Source of the DNA: Mesostigma viride
Taxonomy: Eukaryota; Streptophyta; Mesostigmatophyceae; Mesostigmatales; Mesostigmataceae
Direction: 5' to 3'
DNA length: 64,000 nucleotides
Assembly (NCBI GenBank): GCA_009746045.1
Contig: RPFO01000667.1
Span: 5,187,719 to 5,251,718, forward strand
This document shows, in pieces, positions 12,601-23,030 of the stretch. How positions within the stretch are numbered: position 1 is the first letter of the stretch; each line of letters starts with the position of its first letter. The position numbers and the translations under genes were made by a program. The notes beneath the pieces were generated by a model that was not told the DNA's origin, made no database searches, and saw only the letters and a list, made by a program, of their open reading frames with translations.

Positions 12601-15600
12601 GCTGCTTCCAATGGTTCAGCCCTCATCGTTAGTCATGGCGTAAGCATGGTGTAAACATGGTAACACAGAAGGCATAAGTGTGGCTGTTTTCTTTAATGAT
12701 AGTGATTCTTAAGTGATGAGCGAGGATTTCTTGCTGCATGTTGCTTCAAGCACAAGCACAAGCACTGTCACATGAGTGCAGATTCGAGACAAGTCTGTTT
12801 CTGTATCTAGTAATGGTAAGCGTGCCAATACAAAGAGTTCAGTAATAAGTGAACAGGATCAACAGCACTTTGGGAGGTGCTGCAAAGGTATCCTATCCAA
12901 TGCATTGGGTGCTTTGTTTATCTTTTTTAATCGATTTTTTTTCCCAAATAGTGAAGTAATGCCACACCTGTTACCTGTATCCGCCACCACCACCGCCACC
13001 CACCCTTCGGGGCTCCGCAGGCGGTGCAACTCTACTGGCTGAGCAACAACAGCATCTCCCTGTTGCAGGTGAGTGCCGTGATTTTTGTAGGCAACATCTT
13101 AATATAAATGTTACAACAATTGTTCTCTTTGGCACAGGTGGGTTGAGGATGGCAGCATCTCCCTGCTGCAGGTGAATGGCGTGTTTTCAGTAATGATGTC
13201 ATCTGTGTTCCTAACACTGTTGCATTTGGGTTCAGAGACAAGTGGCTTTCGGTTTGACAGAGGTTTGACGATAGCCCCTCTCTGCAGCTGGTGAGTGATG
13301 TTGTGTTGCTCTCCTACAACTCACCACCAATATAGTGAATGGTATACTCAAGTATCAATAGTGGTTGTTGATTCCTTAACTGTTGTCGATGCTTCACACG
13401 TGGGTTGATTAGCCAACTCCTATTTCTGGTCCGGGTTATACCTCATTCGTATATCTGAGATGGTTGTCTGATGGACATCAAGATACCTCCATCACACAGT
13501 CAATAAGACGTTGCGTGGGTCGAGCGACAAAAGTCGCTGGCTGCCTGCCGGCGCACTATACATCTCCACTACCTATCTCCCTGCACTAGTGATGTGAAGT
13601 CATGCCCCATGCAAGGCGCTACCGTCAAATGTATAATCCTTTGAAAACCTATCGAAAAACAAATTACAATGACTTTTCTCCCCTCTTGGGCAATGTCCAA
13701 AAGGAAGAACACGTATGTCACGTTGCTGCTCTTCTTTCTCGCCTCCCCGCCCCTTGACCCCCCGCCCCTAGACCCCCCGCCCCTAGACCCCCCACCCCTT
13801 GCCCCCCCGCCTCTTGACCCCCCACCCCTTGGCCCCCCGCCCCTTGCCCCCCCCTCCCCTCGCCCCCTTCCCCCGTTGCATAAATTATTGAATATTCATG
13901 TGCACAGACGTTGGCACTGCGCAATCCCACCGTGAAGGCATGGGCGGGCCTGGGGCCGGTGGGCCCTATTCAGCCCAGCCCTTTCCGCCAGGTCGCTGGC
14001 GCTGGAGCGGGGCCACATGGCAGTACTGCCGACTCCTCCGCAGCACGCGAGGCGGCTGTGGCATCCAGCACCGGCAAAGTCAAGGAGGCTATCGCGGGAA
14101 TGAACACCATTTTGGAAAAGGAGTCCCCAGAGGCTGCCCAGCTGCTACAGGCAAGCAGTTCACAAGGAGCCGAATATATATTTAAAAATATAATTCCTTA
14201 AATCAGAGTAAAGGCACCCACGTAAAAATATATATATTACTATTTTGGCAAGGAAAGTTGTACTACTACTATACGTGCATTAGTGAAGATTTCTGCCGTT
14301 CCCGTTGTATGCCTTTGGACGAACGCGATCATATCACCCCTTTTCCTGACAACGTGCTGGCTTCTGAACTGTGGGTAGTTTTACTGCCGGCCATCATCCC
14401 CCCAGGTCTCTGTATGCTCGGCTACCTGCCTCAAGCATGGGCGGGCAAAAAGGTTTGCACCATAAGTTCATTCTTGCGCACGGCATGGTTTACCTCTGCC
14501 GCCTCTGATTTTTCCCAACTCACTCAAGACACCTTCTCAATTCGTTGCACTGATTAAATTTATGTTTATGCTCTTACTCTTCATCCCGCTTTATGCTGCT
14601 GTCCTTTCTCGACAACATTTACTTGGCTTGCGTTGGGCAGGAGGCGGCGCTCCTCAATAGCTCAAGGGTGACAACGTTTTTGTTTCATGTTTGCGTTCAT
14701 GACCTGTTTTATGTTGCGTTGTTGCTTTCCGCTCTTGTAAATGTCTACCTTGCTTGGGTGGCGCCACCGTGCAGGAGGCAGCACTTCTCAAAGCCCAGGG
14801 TGACAACGAAGCCGCGCTGGCAAAGCTGCGGTAGGTGTCAGTTGGTGCCATCGACTTACAGGCTGCCCTGATTGCGCTGATAGGCTGCCCTGACTGCACG
14901 TACAAGCTGCCCTCTTTGCACTCATAGTAAACAGTCCATGCGTTAGACAAAGCTGCGGTGCGCAAGGCGTGCTTTAGCGCTTATGCTATTGGGCTCCTTT
15001 GGCGTGCTAATTTTGCTGAGGCATCCTAAACTTGGGCTGCTTCGCTTAGGCTGCCCTGACAACGCTGCGGTGGGTGAGATACTGTGATTAATAGTGACGC
15101 CAATGTTTCTTCGTTGCCAGTGACGCCGGTGCCTGACGCGTTGTCTGTAAGCTGCCTTCCGACACTTTTCTGCTCCTCATGTCAACGCGGGAAGACCCTC
15201 AGGAACGTGCAGGCATTCTTTGCTTTTGCTATGTGGCTAGTGGCATTGTGTGTGGAGACACCTTTTCCGTGTACAGTCTACAGCTTAAAGGAGGTCGGGT
15301 TGTGACAATGTTGGTCGTCCTCAGGGTTTGTCCTGCGGTAGAGCCAGCATAGCCCTTTTCTGCCGTGTTGGACACACCAGCCAGTTCTAGTTATAACAGC
15401 CAGTGGGCGTGATGCAATTTGAAAGGGAAACATATGATGCTACGTTTTTTTTGGGGGGGGGGTGGAATTTTTTATCATTAATAATCTTGTTGCTGTTGTT
15501 ATCGTGCACCTGTGTGAGCAGGCAAGTGCTGGACATCCGCGACAGTAGTGGCAGGGAGCGTGCCCCAGGGACCGGCCGCGCGATGGCCCTGTACGCGATG

Positions 15601-18600
15601 GGCGATATTTATAGCGCGTGCCAGCGCTGGGGGGAGGCGGCGGACAGCTTTGCGCAGGCCGCCCGGGACCCGGTGAGTATAATAGTACCCTGTCATCACA
15701 GGATATCTAGTAGGGATGTCTTTAGGCAGGAACGTGTCTAGCGGGGTGCCTTGCCAAGCCGTAGCACGTGTTTGTAGGATGTTGGTGATTTACTATCAGT
15801 GTTTTTTTTAGTGGCGATATGCCGCCAAATGTGGCGGTGTGGCACTTTTTTTGGCAAAATGTGGCGGTGCCACCCACTTTGACAGGGCTCCCAAGAAGCC
15901 ACAATTTGGCCGTGCTGTTCTACTTTGTAGTTTCGTTTCGCCACAGGGTGGCCGTGCCTGAAGTTCACTCTAGTACAGGTTACGCCACAATTGGCGGTGT
16001 CAGCCGGTCTTCCGGCCGGCGTTCCGCCACAAGCCCCCTAGTACTAGAATACTACTATGAGTACTGAGTGCCCCGATAGTACCACCGATACTAAATATAT
16101 CCGGCCCTCGATACTATAGATTCTCTGCTGCCCATGTGCGGCGTGGGACACAACATCAACATCAACAACAACAACAACAACAACAACAACTATGACTGAC
16201 TGACTTACTGACTGCATAGTGCATGTACGTAGAGCCCGGCCAAGTGCCAAGTGGCAAGTGGCCCGCTGCCAGAGACCAGAGTGCACTGTGCAGACTGCAG
16301 CTTGTGTGCATTTTCACTTTTCAGGCTTCAGCTGGCTGGCGGCCTGGCGGTGGCGCCTCAGTTATTAATAAGTCACTCGCCACTCGCCAGCCATACAGTA
16401 CTGGATTGACTAATGTGTTTCGACTTTCGGCACTAGTAATCCTATTTATTAATTTAGCAATGTCACAGCATCCCCGAGCATTCAGGGCATTCCGGAGTGC
16501 CCGCTGCCGGCAGGGTCATTTGCTGCACCAAAAAGCCAGCCCGCCACACGTGGCCGTGCCAAGCCCAATTTTAATTGGCTTAAAGCCACACATTGGCCGA
16601 GTAAACTGAAGTTTTCATAGTTCGAAACGCCACAAGTGGCCTAGCTCCACTAGTAACGAAAACCTTTAAAAAAACACTGTTTACTATACTACGCTATTGT
16701 ATATCAAGTGTTAGGGGCTGCCTTGCGAAGCCGCAGGAGCAGTGTTTCTATGGACACTGAGTACTATGTAGCATTTACAGTCGTAGTGCTCACAAAGCAT
16801 TTACAGTCGTAGTGCTTACACAGCTTTTTCCTGGTGTCTTTCTTCTACTGCCTTTGGGGGGATGATGAGACATCACCCATGCCTGGATAGGCACCTATGG
16901 GCACTATATGTCAGTCGCCTGGTCTGGCTTGTCGTCATGATGCCGCCATACTGTAGACCACACCGTCGCCAGCGTTGATTGAGCATGCTACATTAACCTC
17001 CATCCCCACCCGTGTGCCCGTCTCTCTACTCTTTTCTGTGCTTTTCCCTTTCACTCTTTCTTCTTTTAAGCCTTTTCTGAGATTTTCTGAGCCCTTCTCT
17101 TCTACCCTTTTCTGCGCCTTTCTGTCTACCGACGTCACTTTTCCCTGTGCCGGCAGGACGTGTTGGGCCCGACAAAAGCGGACTATTTATTCCGAGCTGC
17201 CGTGGCGCTGGCCAAGCAGGTACGGAGTCTCTGCTTTCCCAGTTTTGGGGCATGCGACAACAAACGTTTGTCACATGACGCTGCACGGGCAGCAGCAACC
17301 AAGTATCACAGGGGAAGGTGCTGAGGTCTATCTTGTTTCTGTATGCTGCTGAAAGTGCAGCCATTTGGAGGTCAGGGCAGGACTGAAAGTGTTTGCAGGG
17401 GGTATGGGGGGGTGGGGGAAACTGGGTATCAGGTAGGTTACGGTGTGGAGGAGACACAGATGTCACATTTATGTAAGATCACATTCATTTTTTTCATTTT
17501 TCTGTGAGGTGATCGAGCAGCTGGCTATCTATTCACAAGTGGGAAGGCTTCATCGAGCTACTGAAGCGGTCAGGGCAAAGTCTAATGGGGTCCCATTTTA
17601 TATCAGACACTGCTAGTAGCTATCGTATATTAGACACTATTATTAGCCATTGTATATTGGACGTTATAGTTATTGAATTTGGTTCTTTGCTGTCATTTAA
17701 AATTGCCTGTAACGCATGGGTTTCAGTGCATAAGCAAAGGTCAGTGGTATCAGCCGGTTAGGGTCTTGAGAGAGAATAAATCAAGCTGCCCAGGAAGCAT
17801 CAAGGCAGTGGTTATGATCAACAGGGTTTCCTTGCAAACCCATAGGCTGGGAGATCCTTTTCTGTCTTCAAGAAAAGCTCCCCACCCAGGCCTTTGGTCA
17901 GGCTCCTGACGGGAACGTGATTACCTATTCGTATAGTAGTAACCAGATATAATCAATAAGAACCCGATCGAACCTGTTTGTGATCACCTATTCGTATAAC
18001 CAGAGATAATCACTAAGTACCCGATCGAACCTGTTTGTGATGACCTATTCGTATAACCAGATATAATCACTAAGAACCCGATCGAACCTGTTTGTGATCA
18101 CCGGTACTCATTCCCATCGCCAGTCGAGATTCATGGATGTCTGGCGCCTGCAGGGTGGGGCGGATGATCTCGCGGAGCAGACTCTGAGGGAGGTGACGGC
18201 GATGCGACCCGACATGCTGGAAGCGCATGTGTCCTTGGCGAGGTGAGCCTGGCCACAATATGGGGAATCCAACCCACTTAAGTACTTGTGACCACATCAT
18301 GGGAACCCAACCCACTTAGCTACTTGTGACTACAACATGGGAATCCAACAACTTCAATGGTATGCCACAACCCATGCTGGAAGCGCACGTGTCCTTGGCG
18401 AGAAAGGCGTGGCCAGCTTGCGCAGTTTGGGATACCCTGCGGGTGTCTGCTTGAGTGTTTCGGTAACCCATGTCATGCGATGGCCCATTGTGGAAGCGCA
18501 CATTTCCCTGGCGAAGCGCGCCTGACTAGAAACCTGAGATCCAGCCAGTTTAAGAGTGGCTGCCTTGTCAATTGACATGCATGTGTTGTCCTTTTTTATG

Positions 18601-20189
18601 ATCAAGAGCTGGTCGGCAACGGATCAAGCATCGCTGCCTTTTAAGAGTTGAGAGCGGCTGCCGTGTGGAGCGAGCAACATGAAGCATGATAGCTCATATT
18701 GCTACACTAGCATCTGTTCCGCCACGACCAGCGTGTGTGCTCTCGCATCCAGCTGACATCTGTGGTATCTGCAGTGAATTCTGTAGTAGGTGCCTGGTTA
18801 TACCCTAGCCTGCGTTGGAAGCGTGCATGCCTCTGGCTGCACGGTGACCGTGCGATAGAAATCATAGAATCCTTGACGTGGTGTGTGTGCTGTAGGTTGA
18901 AGTACGGGTAAAAGAGCCCAGCCGATGTCTGTTTAAGATCTAATACAAACGGTTTGGTTTTCTAATATCCAGATTTCTCTGATAATAACAGATCCCGAAC
19001 AGGATAGCTCTGGTACTGGATTTCAATTAGGATAACAGTTGCGACGTTTTGGCTATCACCCAAATGTCCGTAGGATGTCCCAAGCACCCGCTTGTCTCCT
19101 CCGAAGTATCCGCTGTCACCCATATGTCGATAAGACCCACTTGTCTGTTCCTACCTCAGTTTAAACATGCGCTTTCTCATATCCTCAAATCAATCATGAA
19201 TAATCTCCTCTGGGTATGCAGGGATCACCCTGGCAGCCTCGCTTCAAGGTAAGTTATATCAGTAATGTTGATAATTATTTGATTGGCCTGCGCTGCCAAA
19301 ACACCGCCTCGAAAGAAGGCGCCCACGAAAGAAGGCGCTCTGGGTGACAAGTCCTGGTGGAGTATCGGTTCCTTAAATAGTAATAATGTCTCTGTGGACC
19401 AAACACACGTGCTGCCGAGTGTTGGATCGTGATCATTTGCTTCATTTTCTTCGTGTGTGTACGCTAGTGTGTGTGATAGTGTAGTTCATGATGGGGCGGG
19501 GGCAGGGGAGGGGGAGGGGAGGGGGAGGGGGGGGGGAGGGGAGGGGGAGGGGGAGGGGGAGGGGGGGGGAGGGGGAGGGGGAGGGGAGGGGGAGGGGGAG
19601 GGGGAGGGGGAGGGGAGGGGGAGGGGAGGGGGAGGGGAGGGGGAGGGGGAGGGGAGGGGGAGGGGAGGGGGTGTGCTTGCATCTGTGCCCTACCATAGAC
19701 TAGGTGTAACATGGAGCCCGTTCGGCACTAACATTACTACGACAAGAAGTGACTATTATCAATCTCTGCTTCGGTCAAGTTTGACATTTTGTAAATTGAA
19801 GCGGCACCAACTGTGTCCTAAATCTCCTTGTTTCAGCTCTGCATCATGTTGCTTGTGCTGCCTGCTATGATCATGTTACAATACAAACATCAATAATTAC
19901 GCACTACTATAATTATCGACTTAAATACAACTAGATAACTAGGTATTTTGTGGCATTATCCCAAGCATCACATTTCAAGCATTTGGGAACTTGTGCGCTT
20001 GCTGCTTTATCTGATTCAATTCGTTGAATCAACTCCTGTCATGCTGTGTTGTTCTGTGGCAGCGTGCTCCTGCGAGCCAACCGAAAGCATGAGGCGCTGG
20101 ACGCGTTGCGAGCGGCCGTGAGAATTGACCCCTCGGTGGAGGAGCGGTTTCTTAGACCATTAGAGAATGAACTGAAGAAGCGGTCATAA
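3651..20189 (+). CDS. OXA2: OXA2-type mitochondrial inner-membrane insertase with C-terminal TPR domain (multi-exon)
   Basis: Oxa1/YidC/Alb3 proteins insert and assemble inner-membrane proteins; the plant OXA2 branch carries C-terminal TPRs and acts in cytochrome c oxidase biogenesis. Exons I assign: 3651?-4051, 5388-5967, 7677-7751, 8850-8951, 10315-10374, 11903-11980, 13021-13068, 13908-14150, 14775-14830, 15522-15672, 17157-17219, 17509-17568 (less sure), 18154-18242 (or from 18124), 20063-20189 (TAA). Reading phase is continuous over all joints. Exon 1 ends and exon 2 begins at the family hallmark TGLPWW followed by a membrane segment. Exon 4 encodes GILWFQDL, another hallmark. Exons 8-14 form helical TPR-like repeats. 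Introns are GT-AG except after 14150, which is GC-AG. The true N-terminus is unresolved: no ATG opens the exon 1 frame before 3894, and a targeting peptide exon may lie upstream. The identity is firm; exon 12 and the 5' end are not. Confidence 0.85.
4229..4425 (+). repeat. (GTTT)n microsatellite
   Basis: About 49 near-perfect copies of the tetranucleotide GTTT lie in OXA2 intron 1. They produce the spurious Val-Cys-Leu-Phe and Thr-Asn-Lys-Gln reading frames on the two strands. An imperfect tandem run of a unit ending TATTCTCGTTA precedes it (4068-4178). Confidence 0.97.
4866..5009 (+). repeat. 37-bp tandem repeat, four copies
   Basis: Units starting at 4866, 4903, 4940 and 4977 each contain GTGGCAGTGTTCTATCCTCG and a GCAGGGTAGCC tail; the last is more diverged. 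The array lies in OXA2 intron 1, upstream of exon 2. No coding or CRISPR context is present. Confidence 0.95.
6089..6142 (-). mobile_element. Short remnant of a non-LTR element 3' end
   Basis: The stretch TTAGTTAGTTAATTA is followed by CACGTTGACTGCGTCACGCG and a GTACCAATAAAG segment. This matches, in the same order and orientation, the 3' terminus of the element at 25566-25620 (tail, then hairpin with the GACTGCGTCAC core, then GTGCCAATACAGAG). It is an old, heavily truncated insertion in OXA2 intron 2. Confidence 0.55.
6141..6377 (+). repeat. 19-bp minisatellite, about 12 copies
   Basis: The unit AGTCTCAGGATATTAGTAT is repeated head to tail with almost no variation, which suggests recent expansion. 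It lies in OXA2 intron 2, directly after the retroelement remnant ending at about 6142. Confidence 0.97.
6378..7676. other. OXA2 intron 2, remaining part: nothing recognised
   Basis: No coding similarity or clear mobile element is seen. The single 240-codon open frame from 6847 has no recognisable domain and lies wholly between the donor at 5968 and the acceptor ending at 7676. I treat it as fortuitous. Confidence 0.5.
9102..9443 (+). mobile_element. 5'-truncated non-LTR element 3' end with long (TTAA)n tail
   Basis: This insertion in OXA2 intron 4 is flanked by the 9-bp duplication CTGCTTCCT (9093-9101 and 9444-9452). From about 9104 it matches, in reverse complement, the 3' region of the element at 25566-25840. 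It ends with the perfect inverted repeat ACGTGAC-GCA-GTCACGT (about 9341-9357) followed by roughly 80 bases of AATT/TTAA repeat. The tail, target duplication and 5' truncation together indicate target-primed reverse transcription. It contains no coding region. Confidence 0.85.
9958..10286 (+). repeat. 54-bp tandem repeat, six copies
   Basis: Repeats contain TTACATGGCTGTCAGCCACA and a CCCATGAACGTAT-type tail, starting near 9964, 10018, 10072 and so on every 54 bases. The period is a multiple of three, which keeps a spurious frame open. The array ends about 30 bases before the acceptor of OXA2 exon 5 at 10314. Confidence 0.93.
11313..11735 (+). repeat. 47-bp pyrimidine-rich tandem repeat, nine copies
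   Basis: The unit begins TTATCTCTCCCTTCCCCCTC and continues with TATGAGCTTCACACCCTCTA; copies begin at 11313, 11360 and every 47 bases. It lies in OXA2 intron 5 on the pyrimidine side of the exon 6 acceptor, so it may act as an extended polypyrimidine tract; that is inference. Confidence 0.94.
13745..13872 (+). repeat. 18-bp C-rich tandem repeat just upstream of OXA2 exon 8
   Basis: Imperfect units of about 18 bases (CCGCCCCTTGACCCCC and variants) run to within 40 bases of the exon 8 acceptor at 13907. The array supplies the intron with an unusually C-rich pyrimidine tract. Pro-rich open frames across it are artefacts. Confidence 0.9.
14590..14775 (+). repeat. Tandem duplication containing a degenerate copy of OXA2 exon 9
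   Basis: GAGGCGGCGCTCCTCAATAG at 14641 mirrors the exon 9 start GAGGCAGCACTTCTCAAAGC at 14775, and both are preceded by GCAG. The flanking intron (CTTTCTCGACAACATTTACT against CTTTCCGCTCTTGTAAATGT) is also duplicated. The first copy loses frame after about 10 codons, so it is probably a dead exon copy rather than an alternative exon. Confidence 0.75.
15811..16660. other. Intron 10 of OXA2 with CCGCCA/TGGCGG inverted motifs and a dispersed repeat
   Basis: From 15815 to 16030 the motifs GCCGCCAAATGTGGCGG, CCACAATTTGGC and GCCACAATTGGCGG recur in inverted pairs, giving hairpin-forming sequence of unknown origin. At 16083-16190 a segment beginning CCGATACTAAATATATCCGG and ending in (CAA)n resembles 33460-33545, so it belongs to a dispersed, unidentified repeat family with a trinucleotide 3' tail. 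Confidence 0.45.
19487..19671 (+). repeat. (GGGGGA)n / (GGGGA)n purine array
   Basis: About 185 bases of almost pure G and A, with runs of four to nine G separated by single A, lie in the last intron of OXA2. Such G-tracts can form quadruplexes in the transcript and the coding strand; this is inference from composition. Gly/Glu and Pro/Leu frames here are artefacts. Confidence 0.95.
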
Positions 20190-21188
20190 TTCTCGCTTTA
20201 CAATCTAGGCTGAAAGAACTGATGCCTATACGGCCTGCAGCTTATTAATTCAGCACCTACCTCATTTCGAGTTACAGGGTTGCGGGCACCACCGCCCGAA
20301 TCACTATAAATGCCCAACTGGGTCACTCATGGAGCCCCCGCCACTGACTTGAGGGCGGTGTCCTTCATAACCGTCTGCCACCTATCTTTACGAGTCCTCT
20401 GCTTCCATATTACAGACAAACAAGGAGGCCTGCAGCTTATGCAAGGCACATCAAGTGGACTCGTTACATGGCAGCTGCTACTCTCAACTGCTTGAGTGCC
20501 TTCTTCGATACCTTCAGTACGCTTGGACCTCAGTCTTGCAATGAACCGATAGTAGTATTTCAATACGACTAATTAAATTTTTCAAATGCAAAGAACGTAC
20601 TGGACTAACCTAAAATTAAATAGAATATGTTTGCATGTCACGGACCATGAATCCTCGAAAAGGACTGAATGAAGGTTGCATGGGATGGCCCGGTGGATCG
20701 GACTACAACTGGCAACGCATTTGGCACGCATGCACAAAACAGGTAGACTTGTCCAGCGCTCGTGCCGGGCCGTCACCAACTCACGTGCATAGAGAGGGCC
20801 GGCAAACACCTTAAACACTGCAATGTTACGTCCCCGCACCTTCCGTACCCAAGTACAGGCAGGCATGGGGGGCCCGGCGCCTCGGCCTCTCAGTGATATG
20901 GAAAATGATGCAAGAGAAGTTGGCCTCGGGCCAGGTGGCGGAGGCCAACATGCAAGCCTCCGCCGGTAGGGAAGGCGGGCCGCATCACCCGCCACCGGGG
21001 CGCGATCGTGTCAACTGTCAATCAGGGGCCTGCCCCCTGGACGAGTACCCCTTACTAGATTCGTGGGTGCATTTTCAAATCAATTCGAGGGCTCCGCAGC
21101 TCCCTGACGGGAGTAATTCATTCATGAGATTTTACACATAGACGGCGCGTCACGTGAGCATAAGTGCTCAGCGGGATGGATATGGGAT
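20190..21188. other. 3' flank of OXA2; no gene recognised
   Basis: No TGTAA polyadenylation motif is evident directly after the stop. A 137-codon open frame on the minus strand (20582-20995) has no recognised similarity. Confidence 0.4.
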
Positions 21189-21850
21189 GTGGTGGATGGA
21201 TCTAGCGATGTAATTTCAACAATTAATGCTCACGTGAGTCTGACGTGCAGCCCAGTACTTTGCCGCCCCCCTCCAGGTTTGCCTCCGCGCAGGGCCACGC
21301 CGCTCCCCCGGCTGTTGCCATGCACACTGGCATACCTCGACGATCGACATCTGACCTCGTGGGCACCGTGCAGGACACCAATGCGCGGCCCTTCTGTCCC
21401 CGGCTGCAGATGGCAGTGGCCTGACATCAACCTCGAGTTGACCCTGGCCAAATGTGCGGTGTACTCGCCCCAGGGTGATTGCTCGAGCTTTCCGCCGCAG
21501 CTCCCGGGCCGGAACGAACATCTTCGTGCCAGGTTGGACGTCCTCGATATCGGCGTTCCGGCAGGCGACCCGGATTTCGTCATCGACGCGCCAGCGGGCC
21601 GCCATCGAGGAGCGCACCGCCTAAGTCTTGCCATTGATTGCTCCCCTTCATGATCGATTCGCAGACCAAGGGGCTGCTTCTCTGCATGCTTTTGCGCGCA
21701 CCCTCGCGTCGTTTACTGGCTCCGGGGCGCCCTACCCACCCGGCCCAGGTCCGGCTGGCCGCCAAGGGCCATGACAAAGGCATCCAGTCGGCCTTGGCGC
21801 AGCTGGTTCCCAGCCCCGATTAAAATTAAATTAAATTAAACTATAACAAG
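21189..21850 (+). pseudogene. Reverse transcriptase fragment with YLDD motif (non-LTR type)
   Basis: One frame contains LAYLDDRHLTS followed about 45 residues later by LTLAKCAVYSPQGDCSSF and DVLDIGVPAGDPDF. This order (catalytic Y-x-D-D, then an LxLxxxKC segment, then G-x-P-x-G) is typical of the palm/thumb of certain algal and protist non-LTR reverse transcriptases. It differs from the L1-like ORF2 fragments elsewhere in the window, so it is a second LINE lineage. It is broken by stops and frame changes and ends in an A/T-rich (ATTAA)n stretch at 21821-21845. Confidence 0.6.
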
Positions 21851-21855
21851 ACTCC

Positions 21856-22626
21856 GTTCCGGATCGGCATGGCGTGGGCGCGCAACTCCATGACCACCGC
21901 CGCTGGTGGAGCAACCCCGCCCTATCTATACCCCGGATCGTCAAGCGTGACCTCTTCAAGGTCGTCATTCTGACGATCCTGACCTACGGCACCGAGACCT
22001 GGACACTGACGCAGGAGCTGGAGCAACGACTCGACGGCAACGTCACCAAGATGCTGCGCAAGGCCCTCAACATCCCCTTTGGTTAATTGCACATTAGTAA
22101 TGAGAATTTGTACGCTGATTTGCCCTATGTTTCCCACATTTTTAGGCACAGGCGCCTGGGCCTAGCCGGGCACCTGGCCCGCACAGATCAGGTAGACACA
22201 TCAGATAGACTAGCTGGCACCAAGCCCGCCCAGCCTGGGCGATATGTCCTCACCTGGCGTGCCCCAGGCGGCGCGCGGCAGGGCCGCCACCCGTGGACTT
22301 TTCGTGATAGACTCGGCATGGACATGCGCTTCACTGAGCCGTGACGGGCTCACACCCGGGCAGCCTCCTCGGTTTGTCTGTAATATGGAGGCAGACGGTA
22401 CGCAAGGATAAGATGGCAAGTAGTGATGAAGGAGACCACCCCCAAGTCTGTGGGGGCTCCGCGTGTGACCACGTGTGGCATTCATAGCGATTCGGGCCGC
22501 GGTGCCCACAACCCTTTAACTAGTCCACCTAGATAGCTTACACCATCCATTCCATCCCATGTTCCACTACCACTGAGGACTTATGCTCACGTGACGCAGT
22601 AACGTGTCTATTAATTAATTAATTAA
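21856..22626 (+). mobile_element. 5'-truncated L1-like LINE (ORF2 C-terminus and 3' end)
   Basis: A frame at 21930-22330 encodes KRDLFKVVILTILTYGTETW, the conserved segment after the polymerase domain of L1/jockey-like ORF2 proteins, then LDGNVTKMLRKALNIPFG, a TAA stop, and in the same frame NENLYADLPYVSHIFRHRRL and LAGHLARTDQV. It is a pseudogene. The 3' end has the hairpin-like CACGTGACGCAGTAACGTG at 22589-22607 and the tail (TTAA)n at 22610-22626, as in the 9.1-kb and 25.6-kb elements. Confidence 0.75.
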
Positions 22627-23030
22627 CATGACTCCGTTGGGAGATCATGTAGCACATATTCCTTGCTGGATGGATGGAGGTGGGCGAAGCCGCGGAACCA
22701 AACTAGTCTAACTCTAAGCTAATCTAATATCCGGCCCCAAGCTCCAGCTCATTCTATCCGCATCGCTTCCCTGCCCGGCCGGATGGGCGCCTGCGGTCTG
22801 ACCCGCGCAGCCCAGCTGGCCCCAGCGGCGGCTTTGGGCTCAGACTGTCGCGTGCTCAGTCGTGGGCGGAAATCTTTTGCATGGTTCCTTCCCCTTTTGG
22901 CGCTGCGGCGGCGCCTGACCTCACTCATCAGTGGACCCCGCACGCCCGTTGCCCGGCCTACCCTTTTATCACCGGCTGCCATTAATTAATTAATTAATTA
23001 ATTAGGAACATGACTCCGTTGGGAGTGCAT
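22627..23030 (-). repeat. Composite of minus-strand retroelement 3' ends
   Basis: ATGACTCCGTTGGGAG followed by ATCATGTAGCACATATTCC (22628-22666) matches 28942-28980 and is the 3' end of a minus-strand element family. A second, shorter ATGACTCCGTTGGGAG lies at 23010-23025, next to (TTAA)n runs at 22981-23004. Several tails appear to have been used repeatedly as insertion targets. No coding region is visible. Confidence 0.55.

Larger units (their letters stand above)
13908..20189 (+). other. OXA2: OXA2 exons 8-14: C-terminal TPR region
   Basis: Exon 8 opens with a conserved post-membrane segment (LALRNPTVKAWAGL) and a linker, then helical TPR-like sequence begins (GKVKEAIAGMNTILEKESPE). Further TPR-like helices are visible in exon 9 (KAQGDNEAALAKL), exon 10 (ALYAMGDIYSACQRWGEAAD), exon 11 (ADYLFRAAVALAKQ), exon 12 (QVGRLHRATEA), exon 13 (EQTLREVTAMRPDMLEAHVS) and exon 14 (ANRKHEALDALRAAVRIDPS). 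The protein ends in ELKKRS and a TAA stop at 20187-20189. Known plant OXA2 TPRs are proposed to contact client proteins in the matrix; that role here is inference. Confidence 0.8.

Noticed and set aside
19457-19870. Gly/Glu-rich protein
   Set aside because: Translation of the GGGGGA array.
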